From an uncultured Aquimarina sp. (GTDB lineage: Bacteria; Bacteroidota; Bacteroidia; Flavobacteriales; Flavobacteriaceae), in assembly GCA_947493035.1 (NCBI GenBank), contig CANLOW010000001.1, positions 1-64,000 on the forward strand: DNA of 64,000 nt. Reading direction: 5' to 3'. A model generated the notes under the pieces. That model worked only from the letters and a program-made list of their open reading frames with translations, was not told the DNA's origin and searched no databases. Position 1 is the stretch's first letter, and the number at the start of each line of letters is the position of its first letter. This document shows, piece after piece, positions 25,375 to 33,970 of the stretch. The translations under genes and the position numbers were made by a program.

Positions 25375-26652
25375 CTAATCTGTTCTTAAAGCTTCTATTG
25401 GTTTAATTTTAATTGCTGTTTGTGCTGGTATAAACCCTGCTGCCAAACCGCATACTATCAAAATAAGTAATGACACACCAACTGTTGGCAAATCTATACT
25501 TGGGTTATATAACATAGCGTCCCCTTCAGGAAACTTGCTATCTAATATTAAATTCACGATGAAAGTCACAAATGCGGCAAACGAAACCCCTGCCATACCA
25601 GCAAATAGTGTTAGAAAAAGTGACTCTAACAGCACCTGCTTTCTAATGATACTAGGTGTAGCCCCTAACGCTCGTCGTACTCCTATTTCTTTAGTTCGCT
25701 CCTTAATGACAATTAGCATAATATTACTAATTCCAATAACCCCTGACCCTAAAATCATGACACCTACGAAATACGAAACTGCCTTTAATGCAATGAAAAG
25801 CTGTGTAAATTTTTGTAGAAACTTATTAAAATCCCAATTCCCTACAGCCCTATCATCTTCCGGATGAATATCATGACGTTTTCTAATCAATGCCATGATA
25901 TCTTCCTTTACATCTGTTATAGGAACATCATCTATACCTGTAATTACGAAAAAACGTACTTTATCTCCCTGATTAAATATTTGTGAAAAAGTAGTAAAAG
26001 GAACATGAATTTTCTTTTGTTCATCAATATTCTTTCGGCCATTGATCGAAACATCTTCATAAATACCAACCACTTTAAAAGATACTCCTTGAATTTTAAT
26101 ATAGCTACCTATAACCTGCTCTCCTTTTTCGAATAACTCATTAATAATAGCCCAACCGAGAACAACAATTTTTCGTTTATCTTTTATATCCGAGTGATTG
26201 ATAAATCTCCCTTCTTTTATTCTCAATGATCGTTGTGTCAATATTTCAGGATAATCAGCCTCTACAGTATATGAACCTGTATTCATATCATGAGAAATAA
26301 TACTAGATCCTCCCCAACCCCCAAGTCTATTTCTAGGCGAAATCGTTTTTAATCCTTTTATATTTTCTCTAATAGCTTCTCCATCTCCTACATTAAAACT
26401 ATAATTTCTGTTTTTAGGTTTTCCTTTATACGCCTTTGTAATGGTTTGCGCCCAAATAAACACCGTATTTGTAGACATCCCTGAAAACTGACGTTTAATA
26501 CCGTTTTGAAATCCATTACTAGCAGATAGTAACAGTACTAGTATGAAAATCCCCCAAAACACTCCAAAAGCTGTAATCAACGTTCTAAATCCATTAGAAT
26601 TAACTGATTCGAGTATCTCTTTCCAAAAGTCTTTATTAAAAATACTATTCAT
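25375..26652 (-). CDS. MacB-type ABC transporter permease (second)
   Basis: This is a type VII ABC permease of 425 residues: one N-terminal membrane helix (about 25-45), a large periplasmic MacB_PCD domain (about 55-290), then three helices in the FtsX domain. The motif MLIVIKERTKEIGVRRALGATP is the typical coupling segment (split here across the KERTKEIGVRRALGATP part, about 313-330). It overlaps the preceding permease by 8 bases, which implies translational coupling. Having two different permeases with one ATPase suggests that they form a heterodimer. Confidence 0.93.
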   Translation of the reverse strand: MNSIFNKDFWKEILESVNSNGFRTLITAFGVFWGIFILVLLLSASNGFQNGIKRQFSGMSTNTVFIWAQTITKAYKGKPKNRNYSFNVGDGEAIRENIKGLKTISPRNRLGGWGGSSIISHDMNTGSYTVEADYPEILTQRSLRIKEGRFINHSDIKDKRKIVVLGWAIINELFEKGEQVIGSYIKIQGVSFKVVGIYEDVSINGRKNIDEQKKIHVPFTTFSQIFNQGDKVRFFVITGIDDVPITDVKEDIMALIRKRHDIHPEDDRAVGNWDFNKFLQKFTQLFIALKAVSYFVGVMILGSGVIGISNIMLIVIKERTKEIGVRRALGATPSIIRKQVLLESLFLTLFAGMAGVSFAAFVTFIVNLILDSKFPEGDAMLYNPSIDLPTVGVSLLILIVCGLAAGFIPAQTAIKIKPIEALRTD

Positions 26653-27895
26653 CTCTTAAAGCAACTATAGGTCTAATCTTTGCGGCATGCCTTGCTGGTA
26701 TATAACCTGCAATGGCACCTGCGATAATTAATAATATAACCGTAAATACAGCTACACTAAACGGAACATTAGGATTCAATATAACATCTGTTTGAATATA
26801 AGGCCCTGCAAATTCTAGCAGCCCCAAGGCAAAAAACAATCCTAAAAAACCAGAAATGGTTGTTATAAAAATTGCTTCTTGCAAAATCATTCCAACAATT
26901 GATTTAGGTTGTGCCCCCAAAGCTTTACGTATTCCTATTTCTTTGGTTCGTTCTTTTACTATGATCAACATAATATTACTTACCCCGACTATCCCTGACA
27001 ACAAGGTTAAAATCCCTATTCCCCAAAAGAAAAATTTCATACCTAAGTTTACCATATAGATGTTTTTCCCTTGGGTATACATATTCCTAAAAACAATTCC
27101 TTTGTTGTCATCTGGATGCACATTGTGTGCCTTGTGCAAATAGTTCTTCACCTGCCAACCAAAATCTTCTAAACGATTAAGCCCCTCATCGTAGGAATCA
27201 CTTGGATTTAAAGTAAATTCCATTCTCCCAATATTATTAGGCATATTATACAAAGTACTAAACGTTGAATGCGGAATATACATATAGGTATCTTGTCTCT
27301 CTCCTCCTTCATCTTCAAAAACACCTATTACTTTATAATTGGTATTATTAATCACTACTATTTTACCGACAGCCTCTTTGTAATTTCCTCCAAACAAATC
27401 TTTAATAGGTCGTTGCCCCAAGACTACTACTTTTGCTTTATTATCGTAATCTCTTTGATTTATAAACCTCCCTGAGATTAAGTATGCATTATTCAAAAAT
27501 TGACTATCTGGTTTTACAGCAAATATGATGTACGAACCATTATTCTCTTTGTAATTTGTGATTGCTCCATATCTAACAAGTACCGGAGATTCAAATTGAA
27601 TTTCATCTTTATACTTGTTCGTGATCGCTGCATAATCTTTAGGTGAAAAATCAATTTTTCTATTAGGATTTAACCCTTTATAACTTTTTCCCGTTCGCCC
27701 TGCAAAAAATTGAATCTTAGTCGGAATATCATTTTCGAACTGTTTTTTTGTTCCTTTACGTAATCCTTCGGCAATTCCTAATAGAATAATCAAAATAAAA
27801 ATACCCGAACTAACCGATAGTCCAGTAAGGAAAGTTCGAAGCTTATTTTTAGATATAGCTTCAAATATTTCTTGCCATCTTTCGATATTAAACAT
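26645..27895 (-). CDS. MacB-type ABC transporter permease (first)
   Basis: This is a second type VII permease of 416 residues with the same layout: an N-terminal helix, MacB_PCD periplasmic domain (about 55-280), FtsX domain with three helices and the coupling motif KERTKEIGIRKALGAQP near 315-331. It overlaps the ATPase gene by 8 bases and the next permease by 8 bases. It differs clearly from the second permease in the periplasmic part, so the two are old paralogues rather than a recent duplication. Confidence 0.93.
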   Translation of the reverse strand: MFNIERWQEIFEAISKNKLRTFLTGLSVSSGIFILIILLGIAEGLRKGTKKQFENDIPTKIQFFAGRTGKSYKGLNPNRKIDFSPKDYAAITNKYKDEIQFESPVLVRYGAITNYKENNGSYIIFAVKPDSQFLNNAYLISGRFINQRDYDNKAKVVVLGQRPIKDLFGGNYKEAVGKIVVINNTNYKVIGVFEDEGGERQDTYMYIPHSTFSTLYNMPNNIGRMEFTLNPSDSYDEGLNRLEDFGWQVKNYLHKAHNVHPDDNKGIVFRNMYTQGKNIYMVNLGMKFFFWGIGILTLLSGIVGVSNIMLIIVKERTKEIGIRKALGAQPKSIVGMILQEAIFITTISGFLGLFFALGLLEFAGPYIQTDVILNPNVPFSVAVFTVILLIIAGAIAGYIPARHAAKIRPIVALRDE

Positions 27896-28589
27896 TAGCT
27901 AACGCTTTTACAGGTTCGATGCGCTCATCGTTAATGATAAGACCATCTTTAAGATGTACAATTCTCTTAGTCATTTTTGCGATGTCAGGCTCGTGGGTCA
28001 CGATAAGAATCGTCTTTCCTTCTTCATTGATTTGCTGTATCAAATCCATCACTTCGTATGACGTCTTGGTATCTAAAGCCCCTGTAGGCTCATCAGCTAA
28101 TAACACTTTAGGATCAGAAGCTAACGCCCTAGCAATGGCTACACGTTGCTTTTGTCCTCCTGACAATTCACTAGGTAGATGATCTGCCCAGTCTGCCAAT
28201 CCTACTTTTTCTAAATAGAAAAGAGACTTTTCTAATCTTTCTTTCCTCCCTACTCCTTGATAATAAAGAGGTAACGCTACATTATCTAAAGCAGTCTTGT
28301 AATTAATTAAATTGAATGATTGAAAAATGAAACCTAAAAATTTATTACGATAATTAGCTGCTACTTTTTCACTTAAATTTTTAATAGAAGTTCCGTCTAA
28401 AGTATAACTACCTTCATCTCCTTCATCTAATATCCCAAGTACATTTAAAAAAGTAGACTTCCCCGAACCTGACGAACCCATAATAGAAATAAGCTCTCCT
28501 TCTTTTGCCGAAAAGTTTATTCCTTTCAGTACATGAAGCTTTCTATTTCCTACAGGGTAAGATTTATGCAAGTCGGTTATTTCAATCAT
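27888..28589 (-). CDS. ABC transporter ATPase (MacB/LolD type)
   Basis: The 233-residue stand-alone ATPase has all motifs intact: Walker A GSSGSGKST (about 37-45), Q-loop in FIFQSFNLI, signature LSGGQKQR (about 140), Walker B VLLADEPTGALD and H-loop IVTHEPD. It is the first gene of the efflux operon and energises the two MacB-type permeases. Together with adaptor and TolC channel it makes a five-gene mechanotransmission pump. Substrates of such pumps range from antibiotics to peptides and lipoproteins; here it is unknown. Confidence 0.95.
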   Translation of the reverse strand: MIEITDLHKSYPVGNRKLHVLKGINFSAKEGELISIMGSSGSGKSTFLNVLGILDEGDEGSYTLDGTSIKNLSEKVAANYRNKFLGFIFQSFNLINYKTALDNVALPLYYQGVGRKERLEKSLFYLEKVGLADWADHLPSELSGGQKQRVAIARALASDPKVLLADEPTGALDTKTSYEVMDLIQQINEEGKTILIVTHEPDIAKMTKRIVHLKDGLIINDERIEPVKALANV

Positions 28590-28640
28590 TATTCAAATTT
28601 TGTTTAAAGATATTCATATAACTATTCTAGCTATATGATG

Positions 28641-28657
28641 TGTCAAGTAAATTGACA
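28641..28657. promoter_or_regulatory. Inverted repeat TGTCAA-N5-TTGACA before the efflux operon
   Basis: A perfect 6-bp inverted repeat with a 5-base spacer lies 52 bases upstream of the ATPase start. Its size and position would suit a regulator such as a TetR-type dimer or a response regulator. It could also be chance. Confidence 0.3.
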
Positions 28658-28860
28658 GTTTTAAGATGAATTTATGATATCAATATTTTATGACAGAAGT
28701 TATTCAGAAAAATTGATTGTTATTTACTTTAATAGGCAGTTTACTTCTCTATCTTCAATAGAGGCGCCTATTATTGAGCAATAATGATTTATCAAAATAT
28801 AAACAAGAAGAAAGAATGGTAGCCGAAAAAAAAATGAAGGTACTACTATGAAACAAAAAA

Positions 28861-29070
28861 TTACTTTCGATTACGATACACCATATACCCTATAAAGGCA
28901 ACTAATATATACGGTATTACCATAAGATAGGTGATACCATTATTAATTCCCTTTGCCTGACTAGCTCCTTCTTCACTTTCCAGTACAGCACGACACATAG
29001 CACATTGAGAATAACTTGTAACTACAGTAGCAATTGTAACCAAAACAAAAAACTCGAGTCTCTTTTTCAT
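28861..29070 (-). CDS. Small membrane protein with CxxC motif (respiratory cluster)
   Basis: The protein has 69 residues: an N-terminal hydrophobic segment or signal (about 6-20), then CAMC at 23-26, a short hydrophilic stretch, and a C-terminal membrane helix (about 47-65) followed by positive residues. The CxxC would face the periplasm and might bind copper or heme or be redox active. It follows DUF420 and SCO genes, consistent with a role near cytochrome oxidase assembly, but this is inferred from position. The family was not recognised by name. Confidence 0.7.
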   Translation of the reverse strand: MKKRLEFFVLVTIATVVTSYSQCAMCRAVLESEEGASQAKGINNGITYLMVIPYILVAFIGYMVYRNRK

Positions 29071-29124
29071 ACAAATTTCAATGATCTATTTTCAATAATT
29101 CACAACAACACACAACTACTTTAA

Positions 29125-29697
29125 TTAGATAGGATAATACGGTGAAATCATCACATATACCACTACACCAGTTACCGCAACATATAGCCAAAGCGGAAAA
29201 GTTATTTTCGCTAGTTTTTTATGCAACACAAACTTTCCCCTTGCTGCTCTCACATAAGTAAACAACACAAAAGGAATAACTATAATTGAAAGTATAATAT
29301 GTGTTGCTAACAAAAAGTAATAGAAGTATCGACTATTTCCAGTCGCAAGCTTCTCTGCTTCTGATACCAAACCATCAAAATTAGTATCTCCAAATTTAGT
29401 TGCATCGGCCGAAGCATGATAAGCTACATACATTAGTAAAAATAATACGGAAAAAATCATTGCTGTTTTTATCAGCTTTTCGTGTAATTCTTTTTTGCCT
29501 TTCTTAATTTGAATTACAGCTAACACTAAAAGTACAGCTGTCAATCCATTAATAGTAGCGTATATTGGAGGTAAAAAACCTAATCTTGGTAAACTTTCTA
29601 TTCGTATTTTAAATAAAGCTGCTACAGCAACAGGTATAATAATTGACAACGCTATAATTAGCTGATTTTGTTTTTTCTCGTTTGTTGTTACTTCCAT
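29125..29697 (-). CDS. DUF420 family membrane protein
   Basis: This integral membrane protein of 190 residues has about five helices, with conserved His residues near the helices (HEKLIKTAM, YHASADATK, THIILSIIV, LHKKLAKIT) that suggest metal or heme contacts. DUF420 proteins accompany cytochrome oxidase genes in Bacteroidota and related CtaM proteins are known assembly factors in Firmicutes. It starts 10 bases after the SCO stop codon, so they are in one operon. The role in oxidase assembly is inferred from family and neighbourhood. Confidence 0.88.
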   Translation of the reverse strand: MEVTTNEKKQNQLIIALSIIIPVAVAALFKIRIESLPRLGFLPPIYATINGLTAVLLVLAVIQIKKGKKELHEKLIKTAMIFSVLFLLMYVAYHASADATKFGDTNFDGLVSEAEKLATGNSRYFYYFLLATHIILSIIVIPFVLFTYVRAARGKFVLHKKLAKITFPLWLYVAVTGVVVYVMISPYYPI

Positions 29698-29707
29698 TTC
29701 TTCTAAT

Positions 29708-30433
29708 TTATTCCTCCAACAGTTTTTTAATATCCTCCTCTAATATGCTGATTTGCTCTTCTTCTCCATTTTTAGCAATCTTCTCTTCAAGACTTACAGT
29801 ACCTCTATAATATACTATAGGATTACCAAACTGATCATATCTAGATCGCACATATCCGTTTTGATCTACCAAAGCAAAATACCCTGAATGCTCAAAACCT
29901 CCTGCTACATTAGGGTTTTCTTCTGCAAATAAGTTAAAGTGATTCCTTGCTAAATCATAGATTTTTTCTCGATCTCCAGTCATGAAATGCCAATCAGGAT
30001 TTGTGACCTGATGTGCTTCGGCATATTTTTTTAACCTTGTCGGGCTATCATAAACAGGATTTATTGTAAATGAAGCAAAAGCTACATCCTTACCTTTAAA
30101 TTGCTTTTCTAAATATGAAAGGTTTTTAGTCATCTTAGGGCAAATGGTTGGGCAATTGACAAAGAAAAAATCTACTACCGTTACCTTTCCTTTATAATCT
30201 AAATGTGTTACCCATAAACTATCTTGATCCAAAAACACAAATTCAGGAAACTTCTTTTTCTGCCCGTTTAACTTTAAAAAAGCGAGTTTCTCATTTGTTA
30301 TAGGATTATCACTACTCATTCGAGTATTTGACACAATACTTGTACTTTTCACTCTATTAACAATTCTTGGAACAAAAATGATCCCGAATAAAAGCACAAT
30401 AAATGAAACCCCTACGTAAGCATATTTTTTCAT
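29708..30433 (-). CDS. SCO family copper-delivery protein
   Basis: The thioredoxin-fold SCO1/SenC protein has an N-terminal membrane anchor (about 6-24, YVGVSFIVLLFGIIFVPRI). The copper-binding CxxxC lies in VNCPTICPKMT, and the distal ligand His in GGFEHSGYFALVD. These supply or reduce copper for the CuA site of cytochrome oxidase. The start is taken at the ATG at 30433, which places the membrane anchor directly after the start; ATGs at 30472 and 30487 in the same frame would add a short basic extension and cannot be excluded. DUF420 and a small CxxC protein follow. Confidence 0.9.
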   Translation of the reverse strand: MKKYAYVGVSFIVLLFGIIFVPRIVNRVKSTSIVSNTRMSSDNPITNEKLAFLKLNGQKKKFPEFVFLDQDSLWVTHLDYKGKVTVVDFFFVNCPTICPKMTKNLSYLEKQFKGKDVAFASFTINPVYDSPTRLKKYAEAHQVTNPDWHFMTGDREKIYDLARNHFNLFAEENPNVAGGFEHSGYFALVDQNGYVRSRYDQFGNPIVYYRGTVSLEEKIAKNGEEEQISILEEDIKKLLEE

Positions 30434-30719
30434 GAATTCTTTAAATTCTCTTTTAGTAAACTTCCTCGACATAAGACCTAGAAGCATCTATATGAAACAA
30501 AATTTTATTTCTAAATAAGCCTAGTATATTTTATACCTTAGACTCTGTTCATAAAATTATTACGAATATTTATAACCAGTAATTATTTATTAAAACCACT
30601 TCATTCATGCATGATAAGAAATTTTACTCTTATTGATTCTTATAACCCTTAATGAGATCTAGAAACAAGTTGAGGCTGACAAAATTTCTATTATAACTGA
30701 CTACAAATATTCATGAAAA

Positions 30720-31370
30720 CTATTCAGCTATTTTAGTTTTTAACTTATTATACTTTTTAAGTGCTAAACGATATTCGGCTAAAATCACTTTCACATCATC
30801 TTTCATCTTACCATTAATCTCGGCCACAGAGGCAGAGTTGTATCCATAAAGCTCTCCAATTTCTTCATCGTCATCTCTCCCTCTAAGGTTTCCATCCTTA
30901 TCGATAATAAACACATATGGACTATATAGCTTAGAATCTAATCGATATGGTGTTCTTAAACTCGCATGAAATGATTGTAACTGCGATGCCTCTCCGTAGA
31001 TAAAATGAAGATTTTTCGTATCAGTGACTTCTTCTAGCTTTTCCCTAATACTATAAGCAAAAGTTTCTGTTCCTTTAGGCAAAATTACTAAAAACTGAAA
31101 ATCATCAAACTGATAAAAATAATTGTAGATCTTCTGATTAAGATTAATAATATTTCCCTGTGAAGTTTTTAGATCATTTCCCATAAAGGCAACAACACTA
31201 ATCTTATCTTTTAATTGCAAACTATCATTAGGAAGCAACAATCCTTCTAAATCACCTACCTCAGTTTGTAACACTGGTAGTTTAGAAAAATGATTCACTC
31301 CTGAGGCAAAAAATAAATATGCCACCAGAGGAAGTAAAAATAAGGTTCCTAATACAACGAGTTTCTTCAT
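30720..31370 (-). CDS. SCO/thioredoxin-like membrane-anchored protein without cysteine
   Basis: The 216-residue protein has an N-terminal membrane anchor (about 4-23) and a thioredoxin-like core, in which the strands ISVVAFMGNDLKTSQGNI, FQFLVILPKGTE and SPYVFIIDKDGNLRGR line up with the SCO protein next to it. It contains no cysteine at all, so the CxxxC copper site is gone: NDLKTSQ occupies its place. It is separated from the SCO gene by about 290 bases and lies divergent from the pyrophosphatase gene. A structural or chaperone role is possible; the relation to SCO is inferred by eye. Confidence 0.7.
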   Translation of the reverse strand: MKKLVVLGTLFLLPLVAYLFFASGVNHFSKLPVLQTEVGDLEGLLLPNDSLQLKDKISVVAFMGNDLKTSQGNIINLNQKIYNYFYQFDDFQFLVILPKGTETFAYSIREKLEEVTDTKNLHFIYGEASQLQSFHASLRTPYRLDSKLYSPYVFIIDKDGNLRGRDDDEEIGELYGYNSASVAEINGKMKDDVKVILAEYRLALKKYNKLKTKIAE

Positions 31371-31509
31371 TCGAAAAAATTTTCAGCAAAGGTAGTAACC
31401 ACAATGATTTCAAATGTTATAAGATTCCAAAAATCTTAGTAAGTATTCAGTCTTACTTAACTAAATCAAACCGTATTATTTAAAATTTAAAAAAAGCAAA
31501 AAGGTTTCA

Positions 31510-31517
31510 TAGATTTG
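31510..31517 (+). promoter_or_regulatory. -7 element TAGATTTG before the pyrophosphatase gene
   Basis: TAGATTTG fits TAnnTTTG and lies 27 bases before the ATG at 31544. No exact TTG is at -33; an A/T tract is there instead. Confidence 0.4.
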
Positions 31518-31543
31518 CGCTCAAAATATTAATAGAATTTAGC

Positions 31544-32461
31544 ATGTCAGTAAAAGTTTTCGGACATAAGTCTCCAGATACAGATGCTACCGCATCCGCG
31601 TTAGTGTGGTCGTGGTATATGAATGAAAAAGGAATAGCAACAAAAGCTTATGTATTGGGTACTCCTAATACAGAAACACTATTCGTTTTAAAATATTGGG
31701 GCTTCGAAGTTCCTGAAATACTAACTGCTGTTTCTTCTGAAGATAAAGTCGTTATTGTAGACACAAATAACCCTGCCGAGCTTTTCGACAACATCAATGA
31801 AGCTCAAATTATTCAGATCATCGATCATCATAAATTAATTGGAGGCATTGAAACACCTGCTCCGATAGACATTTGCATAAAACCTTTAGCATCATCTGCT
31901 TCGGTTATGTATACAATGATGACTACTGAAGAGATTAACGCGATGCCAAAAGAAATTAAGGGGCTTATGCTTTCATGCGTTTTATCCGACACCTTAGAAT
32001 TTCGTAGTCCTACAACAACTGAAAAAGACAAACAAATTGCAGCTTTACTAGCTGACCAATTAGATATTGACATGAATGCTTATGCAGTAAAAATGTTTGA
32101 AGCAAAATCGGATGTATCTCATTTTTCTGATGAAGAATTAATAAAAATGGATAGCAAGAAATATGAAGTTGGAGGGAAAAAATATCGAATATCGGTATTA
32201 GAGACCACCGCACCAAACATCATATTAGATCGTAAAGACAGTATTCTAAGTTCTATCAGTACTGTGAAAAATGACGAAGAATTAGACGAAGTGCTCTTAT
32301 TCGTAATTGACATTTTAAAGGAGGAAGCTACCTTATTTATCCCTAATGATACGGTAAAAGATATTGCTTCGACTTCTTTTAATACGGCTCCTACTTCTGA
32401 TTTAGTAGTATTGCCAGGGATCGTATCTCGCAAAAAGCAAATTATTCCTGCATTAGGGTAA
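31544..32461 (+). CDS. ppaC: Manganese-dependent inorganic pyrophosphatase
   Basis: This is a family II pyrophosphatase of the DHH superfamily, hydrolysing PPi to phosphate in the cytoplasm. The metal-binding motifs are GHKSPDTDATAS (about 6-17), VIVDTNN (about 68-74) and IDHHKLIGG (about 93-101). The DHHA2 C-terminal domain extends from about 190 to the end with PGIVSRKKQIIP carrying the typical substrate-binding basic residues. At 305 residues it is of usual length. The gene stands alone with its own promoter and terminator. Confidence 0.95.
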   Translation: MSVKVFGHKSPDTDATASALVWSWYMNEKGIATKAYVLGTPNTETLFVLKYWGFEVPEILTAVSSEDKVVIVDTNNPAELFDNINEAQIIQIIDHHKLIGGIETPAPIDICIKPLASSASVMYTMMTTEEINAMPKEIKGLMLSCVLSDTLEFRSPTTTEKDKQIAALLADQLDIDMNAYAVKMFEAKSDVSHFSDEELIKMDSKKYEVGGKKYRISVLETTAPNIILDRKDSILSSISTVKNDEELDEVLLFVIDILKEEATLFIPNDTVKDIASTSFNTAPTSDLVVLPGIVSRKKQIIPALG

Positions 32462-32484
32462 TTAAAAAATCTTAAATTAAGTAT

Positions 32485-32525
32485 AAAAAAGCTGAATTCG
32501 ATTTATATTGAATTTAGCTTTTTTT
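32485..32525 (+). terminator. Terminator after ppaC
   Basis: AAAAAAGCTGAATTC and GAATTTAGCTTTTTT form a long stem with one mismatch and end in a T run, 24 bases after the stop. Confidence 0.8.
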
Positions 32526-32586
32526 AATCAGTCTCCTCGTTAAAACAAGTAGATTTATTTTAAGAAATGGGGTATATTTAAATAAC

Positions 32587-32622
32587 AAAAAAGCCCTTAT
32601 CTAAATTAGATAAGGGCTTTCG
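32587..32622 (-). terminator. Terminator after the PDH E1 beta gene
   Basis: A perfect 14-bp stem AAAGCCCTTATCTA / TAGATAAGGGCTTT with loop AAT is followed on the minus strand by a T run. It lies 28 bases after the stop of the leftward gene at 32650, back to back with the ppaC terminator. Confidence 0.85.
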
Positions 32623-32649
32623 ATATATTGTTGATAAGTAGTATTATTT

Positions 32650-33624
32650 TTAAAGCATTACTTTCTTAACAGCTTTAATCACATCTTCATTATTAGGTAA
32701 CCATTCTTTCAACAACGTTGGAGAGTATGGCGCTGGTGTATCAGCTGTATTTATCTTAATAATCGGAGCATCTAAGTAATCAAAACAATTGTTTTGCACT
32801 TGATATGTAATTTCAGAAGCAATGTTAGCTAACGGCCAAGCTTCTTCTAATATAATTAAACGATTTGTCTTCTTAACAGATTTATAAATCGCTTCAAGGT
32901 CTAATGGACGTACAGTACGTAAGTCAATAATCTCACAAGAAATTCCGTCTTTAGCTAAGATGTCAGCAGCTTTGTAAGCCTCTTTTATAATTTTACCAAA
33001 AGACACAATAGTTACATCACTACCTTCTCTTTTAATATCAGCAACACCTATTGGCAATACGTATTCTCCTTCTGGCACTTCTCCTTTATCACCATACATT
33101 TGCTCACTCTCCATAAAAATGACAGGGTCATTATCACGTATCGCAGCTTTCAATAATCCTTTAGCGTCATAAGGGTTTGATGGTACAATTACTTTTAATC
33201 CTGGAGTATTCGCAAACCAGTTTTCAAAAGCTTGTGAATGTGTAGCTCCTAACTGACCCGCAGATGCTGTTGGACCACGAAATACAATTGGACAAGGAAA
33301 TTGACCTCCTGACATTTGACGGATCTTAGCTGCATTGTTTATTATCTGATCAATACCAACCAAACAGAAGTTAAACGTCATATACTCAACAATTGGACGA
33401 TTTCCATTCATTGCACTACCTACCGCAATACCTGCAAAACCAAGCTCTGCAATTGGAGTATCTAGTACACGATCTGGACCAAATTCATCTAACATCCCTT
33501 TACTAGCCTTGTAAGCACCATTATATTCAGCAACTTCTTCACCCATAAGGTAGATAGATTCATCACGACGCATTTCTTCTGACATCGCTTCGCAAACCGC
33601 TTCTCTAAATTGTATTGTCTTCAT
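32650..33624 (-). CDS. pdhB: Pyruvate dehydrogenase E1 component, beta subunit
   Basis: This is the transketolase-like beta subunit of the thiamine-diphosphate E1 enzyme, which decarboxylates pyruvate in the pyruvate dehydrogenase complex. Seen are the N-terminal FREAVCEAMSEEM and MGEEVAEYNGAYK, the pyrimidine-binding region FAGIAVGSAMNGNRPIVEYM (about 73-92), GPTASAGQLGATHSQ (about 124-138) and the C-terminal transketolase domain with DLRTVRPLD. At 324 residues it is normal. The alpha subunit is not adjacent, so the subunits are encoded apart. The EC-level assignment could also cover a branched-chain 2-oxoacid E1, but the sequence features fit PdhB better. Confidence 0.9.
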   Translation of the reverse strand: MKTIQFREAVCEAMSEEMRRDESIYLMGEEVAEYNGAYKASKGMLDEFGPDRVLDTPIAELGFAGIAVGSAMNGNRPIVEYMTFNFCLVGIDQIINNAAKIRQMSGGQFPCPIVFRGPTASAGQLGATHSQAFENWFANTPGLKVIVPSNPYDAKGLLKAAIRDNDPVIFMESEQMYGDKGEVPEGEYVLPIGVADIKREGSDVTIVSFGKIIKEAYKAADILAKDGISCEIIDLRTVRPLDLEAIYKSVKKTNRLIILEEAWPLANIASEITYQVQNNCFDYLDAPIIKINTADTPAPYSPTLLKEWLPNNEDVIKAVKKVML

Positions 33625-33970
33625 CTGTTATTCCAATAGTATTTATGTACAGTTAACAAAAATAAGTAATTAATCCCTTTTTATATTGAATAGAAAACTT
33701 TAAAAAAACATTATGCATGCATAGCTTTTTTTGAGTTTAAATTCGTAATTTCGATTTTATTAAAAATAACCGCATAATTTTAAGAGGTTGACAACTCATT
33801 AAGAGTTTACCTATGTTTTTTGAAATCATTTCGGATTTAAAATTTATTATTTAGAATGCATTTAAATAACAATCCTTTTTGATATTTTTGAAAGATGAAA
33901 TAACTACTCCTCTGTAATTTTGCGATTACATTTAAGAGAAAATTTTACACACCTATAAATTTTAAGATAC
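33625..33970. promoter_or_regulatory. Divergent promoter region between pdhB and etfB
   Basis: These 346 bases separate leftward pdhB from rightward etfB. TAATTTTG at 33915-33922 is a good -7 element for etfB, with TTG at 33888-33890 (24-base spacing, longer than usual). For pdhB the minus strand has a TTTTTG about 15 bases before a TACTATTG, a weaker match. A TGCATGCA palindrome lies at 33714-33721. No gene is present. Confidence 0.4.

Noticed and set aside
28797-28860. A short leader gene before the CxxC protein
   Set aside because: The gap holds no frame with a sensible start and its A-rich sequence gives only short chance peptides.
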